DNA of 64,000 nt from Bacillus sp. FJAT-27264 (GCF_001682855.1 NZ_MAQW01000001.1:1111926-1175925); one strand, 5' to 3'; positions 36,862 to 46,857 are shown, counted from the first letter of the stretch. Notes: generated by a model from the sequence alone, not told the origin. Numbers and translations are program-made.

Positions 36862-38190
36862 TTACTTCTTCAATTCGCTGGGGCTAATTCCATAGTATTT
36901 TTTAAATATTTTGCTAAAATGTTCCGGTGATTCATAACCTACCCGCTCTGCAATTTCATATCTTCGCAGATCCGTGTTCAGGATCATTTCCCGGCTTTCC
37001 TCCATCCGCAGCTTGATCACATATTCCCACAGATTAAAGCCTGTATTCTTCTTGAACAGGTAGCTCAGATAGTTGGGACTCACATGATTTTTCTTCGCTA
37101 CCTCGTGAATGGTCAAACCTTTTTGCGCGTAATTCTCGTCGATATATTCTTTCGCTTTCTGAACAATAAGGTTACTTCGAGTATGTAATTCTTCGGCAGA
37201 AGGATCTATTGCATAATTATTCCAGTTAAAATCTCCATAGTAGAACACATAGTGATCACTGTGCTCCTTATTCCATAGAATGGCCTTTGAAGCCTGGCGG
37301 TTCAGCACATTAATAAACGGCAGCCCCTTCAAAATCTGGCTGATGCCAATTACGGCATGTAGATGCAAATATTTATGAATATTGAAATGCAAACTGCGGC
37401 CTAGAACATCGAGCCGGTTAATCTGGCCTGAGGAAGATTCTTCATAGCTTTTCTCATCCCACTGGATAATGATCGTTATTTCTCCGTCTGGGGAGTAAAA
37501 AGCAATAGAGTTCCATTCCTGATCCATCAGTTCCTTGGCAATATTCAGGGCTGCATAACATAGAAGACGCTTATCATTGTCGCAATATTTCTTCTCCGAC
37601 CCCGGGTCAGACAACGGAAGCTTGATCTTGATGACCGAGAAGAAGGGTCCCTGAAGATTAAGAGCATCTATTTTTTGTAGACTGCGCGGGTCAGCCAGCA
37701 CCGTATCCGGATTCGCCAGCAATTCAGTCAACAGTTGGCTGTACTCCGGCTGCGTCTCTTCCAAGCGAAAGCTCTCGCTGATACCAGACATGAACGTATC
37801 AAGCTCCGGTGAAGGCTTATCCAGCTTCAGCAGCACATTACGTACAGAGTCCAGAAACTGCTCGCTGTTCAAGGGCTTGATCAAATAATCCTTGGCCCCT
37901 AGCCGTACAGCCATTTGGGCATACTGAAAGGTCTCATGAGCTGAGATGACAATGGTCTGAACCCAGGGCTTGGTCAGTTTCGCATGCTGCATCAAATCAA
38001 TGCCGCTCATGGCGCCCATCTGAATATCCGTGACCAGCAGGTCGATATCTTCCATCCGTATGCAATCTAGCGCCTCAAAACCACTGTTTGCCGTATAAAT
38101 ATGATCGATTTCCAGACCAGATGAAGCGAGTAGGCTACTCAGTCCTTTAACAATCAACGGCTCATCATCCACTACCAATATATTAAACAT
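36862..38190 (-). CDS. YesN-type response regulator (second locus)
   Basis: 442 residues. Receiver domain with DDE at 8-10, phospho-acceptor Asp55 (LVTDIQMG) and the KPLN lysine. A roughly 200-residue middle region follows, then a C-terminal AraC domain (about 340-442) with GLTIHEVAKKNHVSPNYLSY and YEIAERVGYESPEHFSKIFK. It follows the kinase gene by 15 bp and probably drives the transporter, and perhaps the GH65 genes, when the kinase detects substrate. Confidence 0.92.
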   Translation of the reverse strand: MFNILVVDDEPLIVKGLSSLLASSGLEIDHIYTANSGFEALDCIRMEDIDLLVTDIQMGAMSGIDLMQHAKLTKPWVQTIVISAHETFQYAQMAVRLGAKDYLIKPLNSEQFLDSVRNVLLKLDKPSPELDTFMSGISESFRLEETQPEYSQLLTELLANPDTVLADPRSLQKIDALNLQGPFFSVIKIKLPLSDPGSEKKYCDNDKRLLCYAALNIAKELMDQEWNSIAFYSPDGEITIIIQWDEKSYEESSSGQINRLDVLGRSLHFNIHKYLHLHAVIGISQILKGLPFINVLNRQASKAILWNKEHSDHYVFYYGDFNWNNYAIDPSAEELHTRSNLIVQKAKEYIDENYAQKGLTIHEVAKKNHVSPNYLSYLFKKNTGFNLWEYVIKLRMEESREMILNTDLRRYEIAERVGYESPEHFSKIFKKYYGISPSELKK

Positions 38191-38205
38191 ATCGTTAATC
38201 TCCTT

Positions 38206-39999
38206 TTATTCTTGATTCTCTGATTTCGGCAGCTTGACTATTACCTGGGTTCCGCCACCTACACGTGCAGCATAGCTGATGCCATATTCAGGGCCAAAAT
38301 GCAGATGTATACGCTGGTTGACATTGCGGATGCCGTAACCGCTGGTAGGGTTTGGATTTTCCTCATCGAGAGTCCACATAATTGCCTCAAAATCAACCTC
38401 TTTGTAACCGTTATCTTCTATGGAGATAAGAATGTAATCCTCCTCCATCCAGGCAGTAATAATAATCTCGCCGTCTTCCCCCATATTTTTGACGCCATGA
38501 ATGATGGCATTCTCGATCAGCGGCTGCAGAGTGATCTTCGGAATCAAGTTACTCTTGATATCCGGATCGATATTCAGCTCAACCCGAAAAACATAATCAT
38601 ACCGGTGCTGCTGGAGCTTGATATAAGCAGAGGCATGCTCCAATTCTTCCTCCAGTGTAATCAGCTCTCTGCCACGGCTGAGACTGATCTTCATCAGCTT
38701 AGACAGTTGCTTAACCATCTCGGCAGAATCCGCATTGCCCTCAAGTGATATTTTCCAATATATGCTCTCAAGTGTATTATATAGCAGATGGGGATTGATT
38801 TGTTGGTAAAGCAATTGCAGTTGCGATTCTTTCTGCTTCAGTTCCATCTTATACTTGTAAGTAATCAAGCCATTAAGCCTTCGGGCCATGTCATAGGTAG
38901 AAGTGATCAGCACACTGACCTCGTCATTACTCCCCCACCTTGGCGTCTCTGGAACACGGTTTCCAGGTTCGTATTTACGTACGAAAAAGGCTAGCTTTTG
39001 CAGAGGCGTCATCAGGGAACGCCAGAAATATGTAAGAATGATCAGCCCGAATACCGCATAGGCGATGGTGATATATTGTATGACCCGCTTCATCTCATTT
39101 TGCTGCTGTAAAAGCGCTTTTACAGGAATCTTGTAGACAAGCTTCTGACCCAAGGCGTGGTTGTTATTGACTACATAAATAAAATCGCTAGTGATCACAT
39201 CCACGATGCCTTCCGGATCTCCCTCCTCTGCCCCTTCGGGCAGATCAATGTGACTGCCTAAATTGTTAATCGTAGAAGCAAGTACAAGATTATTCATATC
39301 TGTAAGGTAGATCTCACCGTCAGGCAAGGATATCGATTTCAGCGATTGACTGATCTTGGACTCCATTTTGGTCACAACCAATACCCCAATAGTCCCTTCT
39401 CCCCGGTAAATGTTGTTGACTGCCCTGACATAGGTTAGTGTCTTGTTATTCTCGGCTTGGGCACTGAGCCGGTCCATGAACTGCAGATAGCCACGGCCTT
39501 TCTGCTGCACCGCCGAATGGAACCAAGTAGGCTCCTCCTCCTTGGAGAAGAAATAAACTCCCGCCTTCTTGACCTGCGGAAAGTTCGGGGCAAAGAAATA
39601 TTTATCCTCCGGATCGAATACATAGAGCGAGTAATAAATAACATCATCCTTGCCGGTACCTTGGGAATAACTGACCAGCAGCTTTTCTATAGCTTCATAA
39701 CGCTTGAACGAATCCATCACAATTTCATTGTTTGTCGTACTAAGCTGTTGAATCAGCGGGTTCTGAATGATGGTGGTGGTGATTTTGTTAACGGTCTCAA
39801 TATCTCGGTTGATGATGGTAAAGTTTTGTTTGTTCAGCTCCACATATGCATTCGTAACGTGACGCTTGAGAATGCCCTCGGCCTTCAAATTGCCGTAGCT
39901 GTTCAGAATCAGAATGGGAGAGATCATAATCAGGAACAGCAGGATCAACTGCTGCTTGACGTTCAGTTTCACAAGTGGCTTAACAAGCTTTGACCACAT
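38206..39999 (-). CDS. YesM-type sensor histidine kinase (second locus)
   Basis: 597 residues. Membrane helix at about 18-38, an extracytoplasmic sensor (about 40-300), a second helix (about 305-325), HAMP, and a kinase domain whose histidine lies in LLYQQINPHLLYNTLESIYW. The ATPase motifs are PLIENAIIHGV and ISIEDNGY. The ATG at 39999 has GGAGGTG upstream. An 18-bp perfect palindrome, resembling an extended cre, lies inside the coding region at 39107-39124. It starts a kinase-regulator pair just downstream of the GH65/pgmB/esterase genes. Confidence 0.92.
   Translation of the reverse strand: MWSKLVKPLVKLNVKQQLILLFLIMISPILILNSYGNLKAEGILKRHVTNAYVELNKQNFTIINRDIETVNKITTTIIQNPLIQQLSTTNNEIVMDSFKRYEAIEKLLVSYSQGTGKDDVIYYSLYVFDPEDKYFFAPNFPQVKKAGVYFFSKEEEPTWFHSAVQQKGRGYLQFMDRLSAQAENNKTLTYVRAVNNIYRGEGTIGVLVVTKMESKISQSLKSISLPDGEIYLTDMNNLVLASTINNLGSHIDLPEGAEEGDPEGIVDVITSDFIYVVNNNHALGQKLVYKIPVKALLQQQNEMKRVIQYITIAYAVFGLIILTYFWRSLMTPLQKLAFFVRKYEPGNRVPETPRWGSNDEVSVLITSTYDMARRLNGLITYKYKMELKQKESQLQLLYQQINPHLLYNTLESIYWKISLEGNADSAEMVKQLSKLMKISLSRGRELITLEEELEHASAYIKLQQHRYDYVFRVELNIDPDIKSNLIPKITLQPLIENAIIHGVKNMGEDGEIIITAWMEEDYILISIEDNGYKEVDFEAIMWTLDEENPNPTSGYGIRNVNQRIHLHFGPEYGISYAARVGGGTQVIVKLPKSENQE
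39107..39124. promoter_or_regulatory. Perfect 18-bp palindrome inside the kinase gene
   Basis: TGTAAAAGCGCTTTTACA is identical on both strands. The core AAAGCGCTTT matches the ideal symmetrical cre, but the outer bases are shifted, so CcpA binding is a guess. Confidence 0.4.
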
Positions 40000-40201
40000 A
40001 AGGCACACCTCCAGCTTCAATACTATAACAAACGCTAAATGCGTCATATATGTCTATTCTAAAGTTTTTTAGGAGTATTTGTATCTATTTTTCTGCTGCA
40101 GGCAAAATAAATGCTATGCCATGATCTAGCTGGAGGAATAAAAATGTTAAATTTATAGTTATTAGTAAACTTTAGAAAGTTTTAGTTATACTGTTCAGCA
40201 C

Positions 40202-40242
40202 AAAAAAAGACTGGAACAGTCCGTCAGAACGGCTCCAGTCTT
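40202..40242 (-). terminator. Terminator after the esterase gene
   Basis: Minus strand AAGACTGGA...TCCAGTCTT with an inner CCGT/ACGG pairing, followed by T7. It separates the GH65/pgmB/esterase operon from the kinase gene. Confidence 0.87.
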
Positions 40243-40266
40243 CTCTGAACTCTTATTAGTACATTA

Positions 40267-41064
40267 TTATTGCGAATATCCGTTTAAGTCAAGCCATGAA
40301 GCACAAGTCTCCGTCCAGCCACTCGTATGTTGCTCTTCTGTAGCCAAACCTAGGCCGTGTCTGCCGTGTGCATAGACATGCAGATCGAACGGAATACCAT
40401 GACGTCTCAGCGCTGCGGCGAACAGAAGGCTGTTCTCAACCGGTACGCCTTCGTCATCCGACGTATGCCACAGAAAGGTCGGTGGTGTGTCCGCTCCTAC
40501 TTGCAGATCGCTGCTCATTAGATCCACCAAATGACCTTGCGGGGAAGAACCCAGCAAATTTTCCTTGGATCCCTTGTGTACCACCTGATCATCCATAGAA
40601 ATTACCGGATAACATAGAATCATAAGATCCGGACGGCTGGACACCCGTTCCACCGGATCATTATCCTCTGCATTGCCCTTGTCAAACAACACGCCAGCCG
40701 TAGAGGCCAGGTGACCACCAGCGGAGAATCCAAGAATCCCGATTCGGACGGGATCAATCTTGAATTTCTCAGCGTGTAAGCGCACTGTACGCATCGCCCG
40801 CTTGGCATCCAGAAGTGGACTTGGGTATTGGTAGGGCGCTACGCGGTAGCGCAGCACAAAGGCTGAAATGCCCAGGCTGTTGAGCCAGATAGCTATGGGC
40901 TCCCCCTCATGATCTGCACGCATCCCGTAAGCACCACCGGGGCAAATCACAACCGCGGCATTGCCGTCCCCTTCGACAAGATAAGGTGTAATAGCCGGAC
41001 AATCCTCGTCACTTGTACCCGCAGCTCCGGGAGCACCGTCAGGCCATAAAAGAATGGTCTCCAT
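40267..41064 (-). CDS. Alpha/beta-hydrolase esterase (BD-FAE / acetyl-xylan-esterase-like)
   Basis: 265 residues, cytoplasmic (no signal peptide). The oxyanion region VVICPGGAYGMRADHEG and nucleophile elbow GFSAGGHLAS are clear. The acidic residue is probably in HTSDDEGVPVENS and the histidine in YAHGRHGLGLA. Relatives remove acetyl or feruloyl groups from sugars. Located in the same run as GH65 phosphorylases and pgmB, it may deacetylate an imported oligosaccharide before phosphorolysis (inference). Ribosome site GAGGGATGAG. It lies 72 bp downstream of pgmB. Confidence 0.82.
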   Translation of the reverse strand: METILLWPDGAPGAAGTSDEDCPAITPYLVEGDGNAAVVICPGGAYGMRADHEGEPIAIWLNSLGISAFVLRYRVAPYQYPSPLLDAKRAMRTVRLHAEKFKIDPVRIGILGFSAGGHLASTAGVLFDKGNAEDNDPVERVSSRPDLMILCYPVISMDDQVVHKGSKENLLGSSPQGHLVDLMSSDLQVGADTPPTFLWHTSDDEGVPVENSLLFAAALRRHGIPFDLHVYAHGRHGLGLATEEQHTSGWTETCASWLDLNGYSQ

Positions 41065-41136
41065 TTCTCATCCCTCAATCTTCATAGACTTGTAATTATG
41101 AGGGAAATCCCCTCACAATGACATCAGTCTATCAAG

Positions 41137-41769
41137 TTAGAGGAGTTCATGCAATCCGGCAACAACAAGATCCGCTTCCTTCAGAATTTCCGGCTTGCCG
41201 ATTCCGACTACCTTCATTCCTGCTGCTTTACCTGCTTCCACACCCGCTTCTGCGTCTTCAAACACAACGCATTCCTCTGGCTGCAATTTGAGCTCTACCG
41301 CCCCGGTGAGGAACACTTCAGGGTCAGGCTTAGCGTTGGACACTTTATTGCCATCAACTACAGCATCGAACAGTTCCGTAATGTTCAGCTTGTCAAGAAT
41401 GAACATAGCATTCTTGCTCGCTGAACCAAGCGCGATACCAACACCGCGTTCTCTAAGGCCTGTAAGATATTCCTTCACGCCCGGCAGCAGCTCGGACTGA
41501 TCCAGCTTGGTGATGAACTCTACGTACAGGCGGTTTTTCTTATCCGCCATCGCCAGCTTCTCTTCCTCTGGGAAATCAAGGCCGCCTACCTCCAGCAAGA
41601 TATCGAGCGATCTCATCCGGCTTACGCCCTTGAGCCGTTCGTTATCTTCCTCTGTGAATTCAAAGCCAAGCTCACGGGCAAGTTCTGCCCAGGCTAGAAA
41701 ATGGTATTTCGCCGTATCTACGATGACACCGTCCAGATCGAAGATGGCACCTTTCATATTTTGCAGCAT
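41137..41769 (-). CDS. pgmB: Beta-phosphoglucomutase
   Basis: 210 residues, HAD superfamily with the catalytic pair in AIFDLDGVIVDTAKYHF, the cap domain, the LGSASKN loop and the terminal VFEDAEAGVEAGKAAGM Mg-binding motif. It converts beta-glucose 1-phosphate, the product of inverting GH65 phosphorylases, to glucose 6-phosphate. Its place 74 bp downstream of a GH65 gene is the standard genomic pairing. The start could also be the methionine four codons in. Confidence 0.95.
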   Translation of the reverse strand: MLQNMKGAIFDLDGVIVDTAKYHFLAWAELARELGFEFTEEDNERLKGVSRMRSLDILLEVGGLDFPEEEKLAMADKKNRLYVEFITKLDQSELLPGVKEYLTGLRERGVGIALGSASKNAMFILDKLNITELFDAVVDGNKVSNAKPDPEVFLTGAVELKLQPEECVVFEDAEAGVEAGKAAGMKVVGIGKPEILKEADLVVAGLHELL

Positions 41770-41843
41770 GATATTCTGTCCTCTCTATGTGTTGATCATA
41801 TATCTATTATTGTATACGAAAATACAATTGCACGCTGATCTAG

Positions 41844-44129
41844 CTATACCGCAGCTCCTGCGGGCTGAAGTTTTAGCTGCACACCCGGCTGGCATAACTG
41901 CGGCTCTGCGCCATCCACAACAAAGGATAATGCTCCGCTGTTGCCAGCTGCAGCCGTAATGGTTACTTCTCCGCGGCTGATTCGCAGCATGTAGGTTCCT
42001 CCGCGCAGTACCACAGGAAGCTCAACTGCCTCCCATTTCTGTGGCAAGGAAGGTTTGATATGCACGGTATCGCCGTCGAAATGCACGCCAGCAAAACCAA
42101 GCACAGCTGCCATCCACGCACCGCCGTTCGCAGCCGGATGCGTTCCGCCAATATAAAGATCGCCTACGTATTGTTTCGATTCACCAGTCAAGTCCACTGT
42201 AGCGGTCCGCATGAAGTACGGATATCCCCAATCAGGAGAGCCGATATCAGCAGCGACCAGCGCATAGATGCACGGGCTGAGACTGGAGCCATGCTCGGTG
42301 CGTGGCTCGTAGAATTCCCAGTTCGCCTTCTTGACTTCTTTGGAGAAGGAATGCTTGAACAGGTTCATCATGAGCACAACGTCTGCTTGCTTCAGGATTT
42401 TGGTTGTAGTAGCCAGACCGTTGCCGCCGCCCCAATATTCGTTTTTATTCAGAACACGTGATTTCAGGTCCGCCAGCGTGACTTCTTCAAGGGTATGATA
42501 ACGGTCAAATTGTTCAATGACAAGCGTCTCTTCATCAGGCTGTGGAACATAGAAGCTCTCCAGCATCGAACCGATCTCGGTCAGGAATGGACCGTCTGCG
42601 AACTGAGCCGTCAATTTTTCAAACTCGGCAGGATACTTCTCTTTGAGCAATTCCGCCGTCCGCAGCGAAATTTCCAGACTTTCCTTGACCAGCGCATTCG
42701 TGAAGGCGTTGTTGTTCACGCGTTCATGATATTCATCCGGTCCGGTCACATCCAGAATTTCATAACGCTTCTTGACTGGATTGTAGAAAGCGTAGGAATA
42801 GAAGAATCTGGCGCACTCCCAGATTACCTCTGCTCCGCCATCCACCAGCAAGCTGTCATCACCGGTAAACTGCACATACTGCCAAATACCGTGGACAACA
42901 TCCGCACTGATATGCACCTGTTTATCCCGGAAATAAGTACGCATAGGCCGTCCAGTGAATACATCATTTACGTTAAACAGGGTACAGGCATCGTCACCCG
43001 TATCCTGACTCTCCCAGGCATAGAACGCACCAAGGAAGCCATATTCCGCTGCCTTGCGGCGGGCTCCATCCAGTGTGTGGATGCGGTACATCATCAGATT
43101 GCGAGCGGTACTCGGATCACTATGCAGGAAGAACGGCAGCATGAACATCTCTGTATCCCAGAACACTGCTCCCTTATAGACTTGCCCGGACAAACCGCGC
43201 GCCGGAATGGAGACCTTCTCCGATTCCGTCGGGGCAATGATCAGCAGCTGATAAATGCTGTATCTGAGCGCCATCTGTGCTTCATCGTCACCTTCAATGA
43301 TCACATCACTGCCCACCCAACGATCTTCCCAACGCTTACGATGTGCTGCAAGCAGTTCATCATAACCTAATTTAGCCGCCGCCTGAACAGCCTCTACAGC
43401 ATTGTCTACCGGTGCTTTACCGGCATTAAGGCCAGTGTATACCGACACATACTTGTGCCATTCGTAGGTTTCGCCTGCCTTGGCATCCAGCAAGAGCTTG
43501 CGGATGGCCAGGCCATCCACAATTTGCTGCTCTCCAAAGCCAAAATCAGCGATTTCTGCCACGGCAACCGGAACGTTCAATTCTCCGGAAACCGCACTAG
43601 AGATCAGTACATCGCTCTCGGCATATTCTTTTTTCTCGAAAAGGTGAGGACCGTTGATATCCCACACCTCTCCGTCGATTCCCGTCTCAATATCAATCCG
43701 GCAATCGATTGTGCTGCTGACAGTTAGTTTGCTGAGAAGCAGATGCAGGTTATCCATGCTTGCAAAACGCTCGGCGGTAACGGTCACCGTGCCGCCCTCA
43801 GGCGTACGGTACACAGTCTCACGACGGTGGATTGCACTGTGGAAATCCAGCTCTTGTATGTGGGATACCGGTTCAGTATCCAGCACACTGAGCGGCTGGC
43901 CGTTGCAGGAGATGACCGTGAACAGTCCATTCGGAGCGTTCACAGGCTCACGCCATTTCTCACCAGCTCTATCATAGAGACCAGCCAGTGTCACCGCGGA
44001 CAGCTGCTCCTTGCCGAATTCTTCAAGTGTGCCGCGATAACCCATATAGCCGTTGCCGGTCATATATTTGTTCCCATTTGTCGTTATCAGGTTCTTGTCG
44101 AAGCTCTCTTCTCTAACTGTCCAGTTCAA
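41844..44129 (-). CDS. GH65 disaccharide phosphorylase (kojibiose/nigerose/maltose-type)
   Basis: 761 residues. A GH65 phosphorylase with an N-terminal beta-sandwich domain (about 1-265), a helical barrel and a C-terminal beta domain. The catalytic acid is the Glu of DVTGPDEYHERVNNNAF, and the phosphate pocket lies near THEHGSSLS-type RTEHGSSLSPCIYA. AFYAWESQDTGDDACT is a subsite loop. It would cleave an alpha-linked disaccharide with phosphate to beta-glucose 1-phosphate; the linkage specificity cannot be fixed by eye. The TTG start overlaps the stop of the preceding GH65 gene (TTGA), so the two are translationally coupled. Confidence 0.9.
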   Translation of the reverse strand: MNWTVREESFDKNLITTNGNKYMTGNGYMGYRGTLEEFGKEQLSAVTLAGLYDRAGEKWREPVNAPNGLFTVISCNGQPLSVLDTEPVSHIQELDFHSAIHRRETVYRTPEGGTVTVTAERFASMDNLHLLLSKLTVSSTIDCRIDIETGIDGEVWDINGPHLFEKKEYAESDVLISSAVSGELNVPVAVAEIADFGFGEQQIVDGLAIRKLLLDAKAGETYEWHKYVSVYTGLNAGKAPVDNAVEAVQAAAKLGYDELLAAHRKRWEDRWVGSDVIIEGDDEAQMALRYSIYQLLIIAPTESEKVSIPARGLSGQVYKGAVFWDTEMFMLPFFLHSDPSTARNLMMYRIHTLDGARRKAAEYGFLGAFYAWESQDTGDDACTLFNVNDVFTGRPMRTYFRDKQVHISADVVHGIWQYVQFTGDDSLLVDGGAEVIWECARFFYSYAFYNPVKKRYEILDVTGPDEYHERVNNNAFTNALVKESLEISLRTAELLKEKYPAEFEKLTAQFADGPFLTEIGSMLESFYVPQPDEETLVIEQFDRYHTLEEVTLADLKSRVLNKNEYWGGGNGLATTTKILKQADVVLMMNLFKHSFSKEVKKANWEFYEPRTEHGSSLSPCIYALVAADIGSPDWGYPYFMRTATVDLTGESKQYVGDLYIGGTHPAANGGAWMAAVLGFAGVHFDGDTVHIKPSLPQKWEAVELPVVLRGGTYMLRISRGEVTITAAAGNSGALSFVVDGAEPQLCQPGVQLKLQPAGAAV

Positions 44130-46432
44130 CCTGCAATCATCCCTTCGCCCAGAGGAAGCACCGTACCGGAGGCATCCACTTTAATCCGTTGCCCGTACAC
44201 AATAATCTCCGTGCTACCGCCGCTAATGGCTTTCAGACTAACGTTATCCTTGTTCACAACAATCTTCAGCAGCACTCCCTCATACATTACCTGGAAGCTG
44301 TAGGATGTCCAACGCTCAGGCAGGGATGGCTGGAATGACAGACGCTCACCGTCAGAACGCATGCCGCCAAATCCGTACACAATGTTCATCCATGCCGCAG
44401 CAATGGAAGTCGTGTGAAGTCCTTCGCGGGTATTGCGGTTATAGTTATCCAGGTCAAGACGTGTTGCGAATTCGAAGAAGTTGTACGCTTCCTCATGCTT
44501 GCCGATTTCGCTGGCAAGAATGGAGTGAATCGATGGCGACAACGAAGACTCATGGATACATCTTGACTCATAGTATTCATAGTTAGCTAGCTTCTCTTCC
44601 TTGGTGAACTGCTCACTATACAGGAACATGAACATTAGTACATCCGGCTGTTTGATCATGTCATAGCGGTACAGACGATCATACGACCAGTTCGAATACA
44701 GCGGGAATTCTGTTACTGGAATGGAGTGAATATCAATGTGAGGCATATCAAAGAATCCGTCATGCTCCTCATATACTCCAGTTTCCTTATCTACAGGAAT
44801 CTTCATTTTTTCTGCTTTGTTGCTCCAGTCGCCCAGTTCTTCCTCGCGCAGTTCTACTTTAGCTGACAATTCAGCGAACTCGGACGGAGCCTTTTCCTTC
44901 ATTTCCTGAATCGCTTCCAGGGCAAATTCGAAAGATTTTTTAGCCATTAGGTTAATATAGCAGTTATTGTTAACCATCAGTTGGAATTCATCAGGTCCCA
45001 TAACCCCAAAATAACCGTATTCACCAGTACGTTGTCCCCATTGACCGCGTGTTGCATAGAAACGGCTGATCTGGATCAGCATTTCTACCCCTTTGCTGAA
45101 TAGGAACTCTTTGTCTCCAGTATTCTTGACATAGTGCCAAATACCAAAGGATACTGCCGTACCTACATGCAACTGCAGGTTGGAGTGCTGCCACAGATCA
45201 CAGCTTTCCGTTCCGTCAATGGTAGCGATCGGGTAGCAAGCACCTTCGCAATCCACATCTTTAGCGCGCTGAATGGCTTCAGGAAGCGTTCTGTAGCGGA
45301 ACTCCAGCAAGCTCTTGGCCGCTTTGGGATTGTTGAACATATAGAAAGGAAGACAGTAGGACTCTGTATCCCAGAAGGCCAGTCCGCGGTATACTTCACC
45401 CGTCAGACCCTTGGCTCCGATATTGAAGCCCGGATGGTCGCCATGGTAGGTCTGATACAGTTGGAAAATGCAGAACCGGATACCCTGTTGGTTCTCAGGA
45501 TCGCCTTCGATACTGATATCACTGGTCTCCCAGATTCCGTTCCAGTAAGCTTCTTGCTCCGCAAGTACAGCCTTCTCTTCCAGACTTAATGACGCCACAG
45601 CCAGGCCTAGACCTTCACTCCACAGTTCTTCGGCACTTCTTGCAGATATGCTATCTGCACAGTTGATAGCAAACTTAGTAAAGTGTGCAGTTTCACCTTG
45701 AGCCAATTCCAATGAGAAGCTCTGTCCAATAAATTTCTCCCGTTCAACACGTGCCGTTTCCAGCGGTTGGGAAGCTTTCAATGTGAAGCTGGAGAACAGC
45801 TTGTTACCGGTATTTATCGTACTAGCCAAAATAGCAGAGATTCCATCTTGCTCTCCGCTGCGCACAGGGTTCCACATGCTCACGCCGCGCTCTTCATGAA
45901 TGATATTGAAATCAAGACCCGAAATGATATCCACACTTCCGGAGAAGTTTAGCGGCTCAAATTCAACTTGCTGCAAACCAAGGTGAGACATAGTCATACT
46001 GACAAGCCGGGTGAAAACAAGCTTCAGGCTTTTCCCATTCTCCAGGTGCCATACAAATTCCCGGCGGTAGGTACCCGTACGGAAATCCAGTTTGCGTACA
46101 TAATCCGAAATCTTGCTCTTGGCCAGATCAAGCTGTTCGCCGTCTACAGCGATACGTGTATGCAGCCAGTCCACGGAATTGACCATATACCGCAGGGAGC
46201 GAATAATCCCTTTATAATGATTGCCGATGTCCAGCTGTTCATTTAAACCGTTGAAATAACTCCCGATAAGACTGTCACCGCTGTATCCTTCTTCAGCGTA
46301 TCCACGTACGCCCATGTATTCGTTACCTAGTGAAAAGATAGATTCGGAAACCCGGTTCCGCTCCGTGTCGAAGCCCTCTTCGATAATTGCCCACGGATCT
46401 ACTTTTAGATATTTGTCCGCCACTTTAGCCAT
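44126..46432 (-). CDS. GH65 phosphorylase, second type (glucosylglycerol / alpha-1,3-oligoglucan phosphorylase-like)
   Basis: 768 residues. The same three-domain GH65 plan, but clearly a different subfamily from its neighbour. The catalytic Glu is in GVMGPDEFQLMVNNNCY, the substrate loop reads YPIATIDGTESCDLWQH, and an insert of about 40 residues (EELGDWSNKAEKMKIP) follows the catalytic region. From memory this pattern is closer to 1,2-alpha-glucosylglycerol or alpha-1,3-oligoglucan phosphorylases than to maltose phosphorylase; this is tentative. It is first in the operon GH65-GH65-pgmB-esterase. Ribosome site GAAGGAG. The 425 bp upstream (46433-46857) contain the promoter region shared with the divergent fnr gene and no convincing extra gene. 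Confidence 0.88.
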   Translation of the reverse strand: MAKVADKYLKVDPWAIIEEGFDTERNRVSESIFSLGNEYMGVRGYAEEGYSGDSLIGSYFNGLNEQLDIGNHYKGIIRSLRYMVNSVDWLHTRIAVDGEQLDLAKSKISDYVRKLDFRTGTYRREFVWHLENGKSLKLVFTRLVSMTMSHLGLQQVEFEPLNFSGSVDIISGLDFNIIHEERGVSMWNPVRSGEQDGISAILASTINTGNKLFSSFTLKASQPLETARVEREKFIGQSFSLELAQGETAHFTKFAINCADSISARSAEELWSEGLGLAVASLSLEEKAVLAEQEAYWNGIWETSDISIEGDPENQQGIRFCIFQLYQTYHGDHPGFNIGAKGLTGEVYRGLAFWDTESYCLPFYMFNNPKAAKSLLEFRYRTLPEAIQRAKDVDCEGACYPIATIDGTESCDLWQHSNLQLHVGTAVSFGIWHYVKNTGDKEFLFSKGVEMLIQISRFYATRGQWGQRTGEYGYFGVMGPDEFQLMVNNNCYINLMAKKSFEFALEAIQEMKEKAPSEFAELSAKVELREEELGDWSNKAEKMKIPVDKETGVYEEHDGFFDMPHIDIHSIPVTEFPLYSNWSYDRLYRYDMIKQPDVLMFMFLYSEQFTKEEKLANYEYYESRCIHESSLSPSIHSILASEIGKHEEAYNFFEFATRLDLDNYNRNTREGLHTTSIAAAWMNIVYGFGGMRSDGERLSFQPSLPERWTSYSFQVMYEGVLLKIVVNKDNVSLKAISGGSTEIIVYGQRIKVDASGTVLPLGEGMIAG

Positions 46433-46736
46433 GTATGATTTCTCCTTCTCCTGAGTTTTGTCCGCCCGCCCTCATAATCACAGAGCTCCAGACGCTCAAC
46501 TCTAGGATATCGTCCGGCTTTATTATCGCCAATGTCCGGCTGTAACAGAGTTATGTGCATTTATACGAAATTATGTGAAACCAGTGTACAAACCAACCTC
46601 ATTTGCAAAAAAGACAACAAAAAAACAGCCAAATCCCACTATATGTGTATACTGGTAATAGCTGTTTTGCTATGCGTCTTAGTTACCCTTTATACTCCTA
46701 ATGTCGCGAAAATCATATTAAATCTCACACATTTGA

Positions 46737-46752
46737 AGTGAAAATAATCACA
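46737..46752. promoter_or_regulatory. Candidate Fnr box between GH65 and fnr
   Basis: AGTGAAAATAATCACA fits TGTGA-N6-TCACA with one mismatch. It lies about 80 bp upstream of the presumed fnr start site (-10 TATAAT at 46813-46818), too far for simple class II activation; autoregulation is possible. Confidence 0.45.
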
Positions 46753-46857
46753 ATGTTAAAAATTCGACACTTTTAAAGGCTTTTTTTTACCCATATCTGG
46801 CCAATTTCAAGGTATAATTAATTTAAAATTTACTGAAAAACTGAGGGAATAAAGGGG

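Noticed and set aside
46532-46741. Small membrane protein upstream of fnr
   Set aside because: It has no ribosome site or typical start context, is AT-driven hydrophobic sequence, and overlaps the promoter region and an Fnr-like box.
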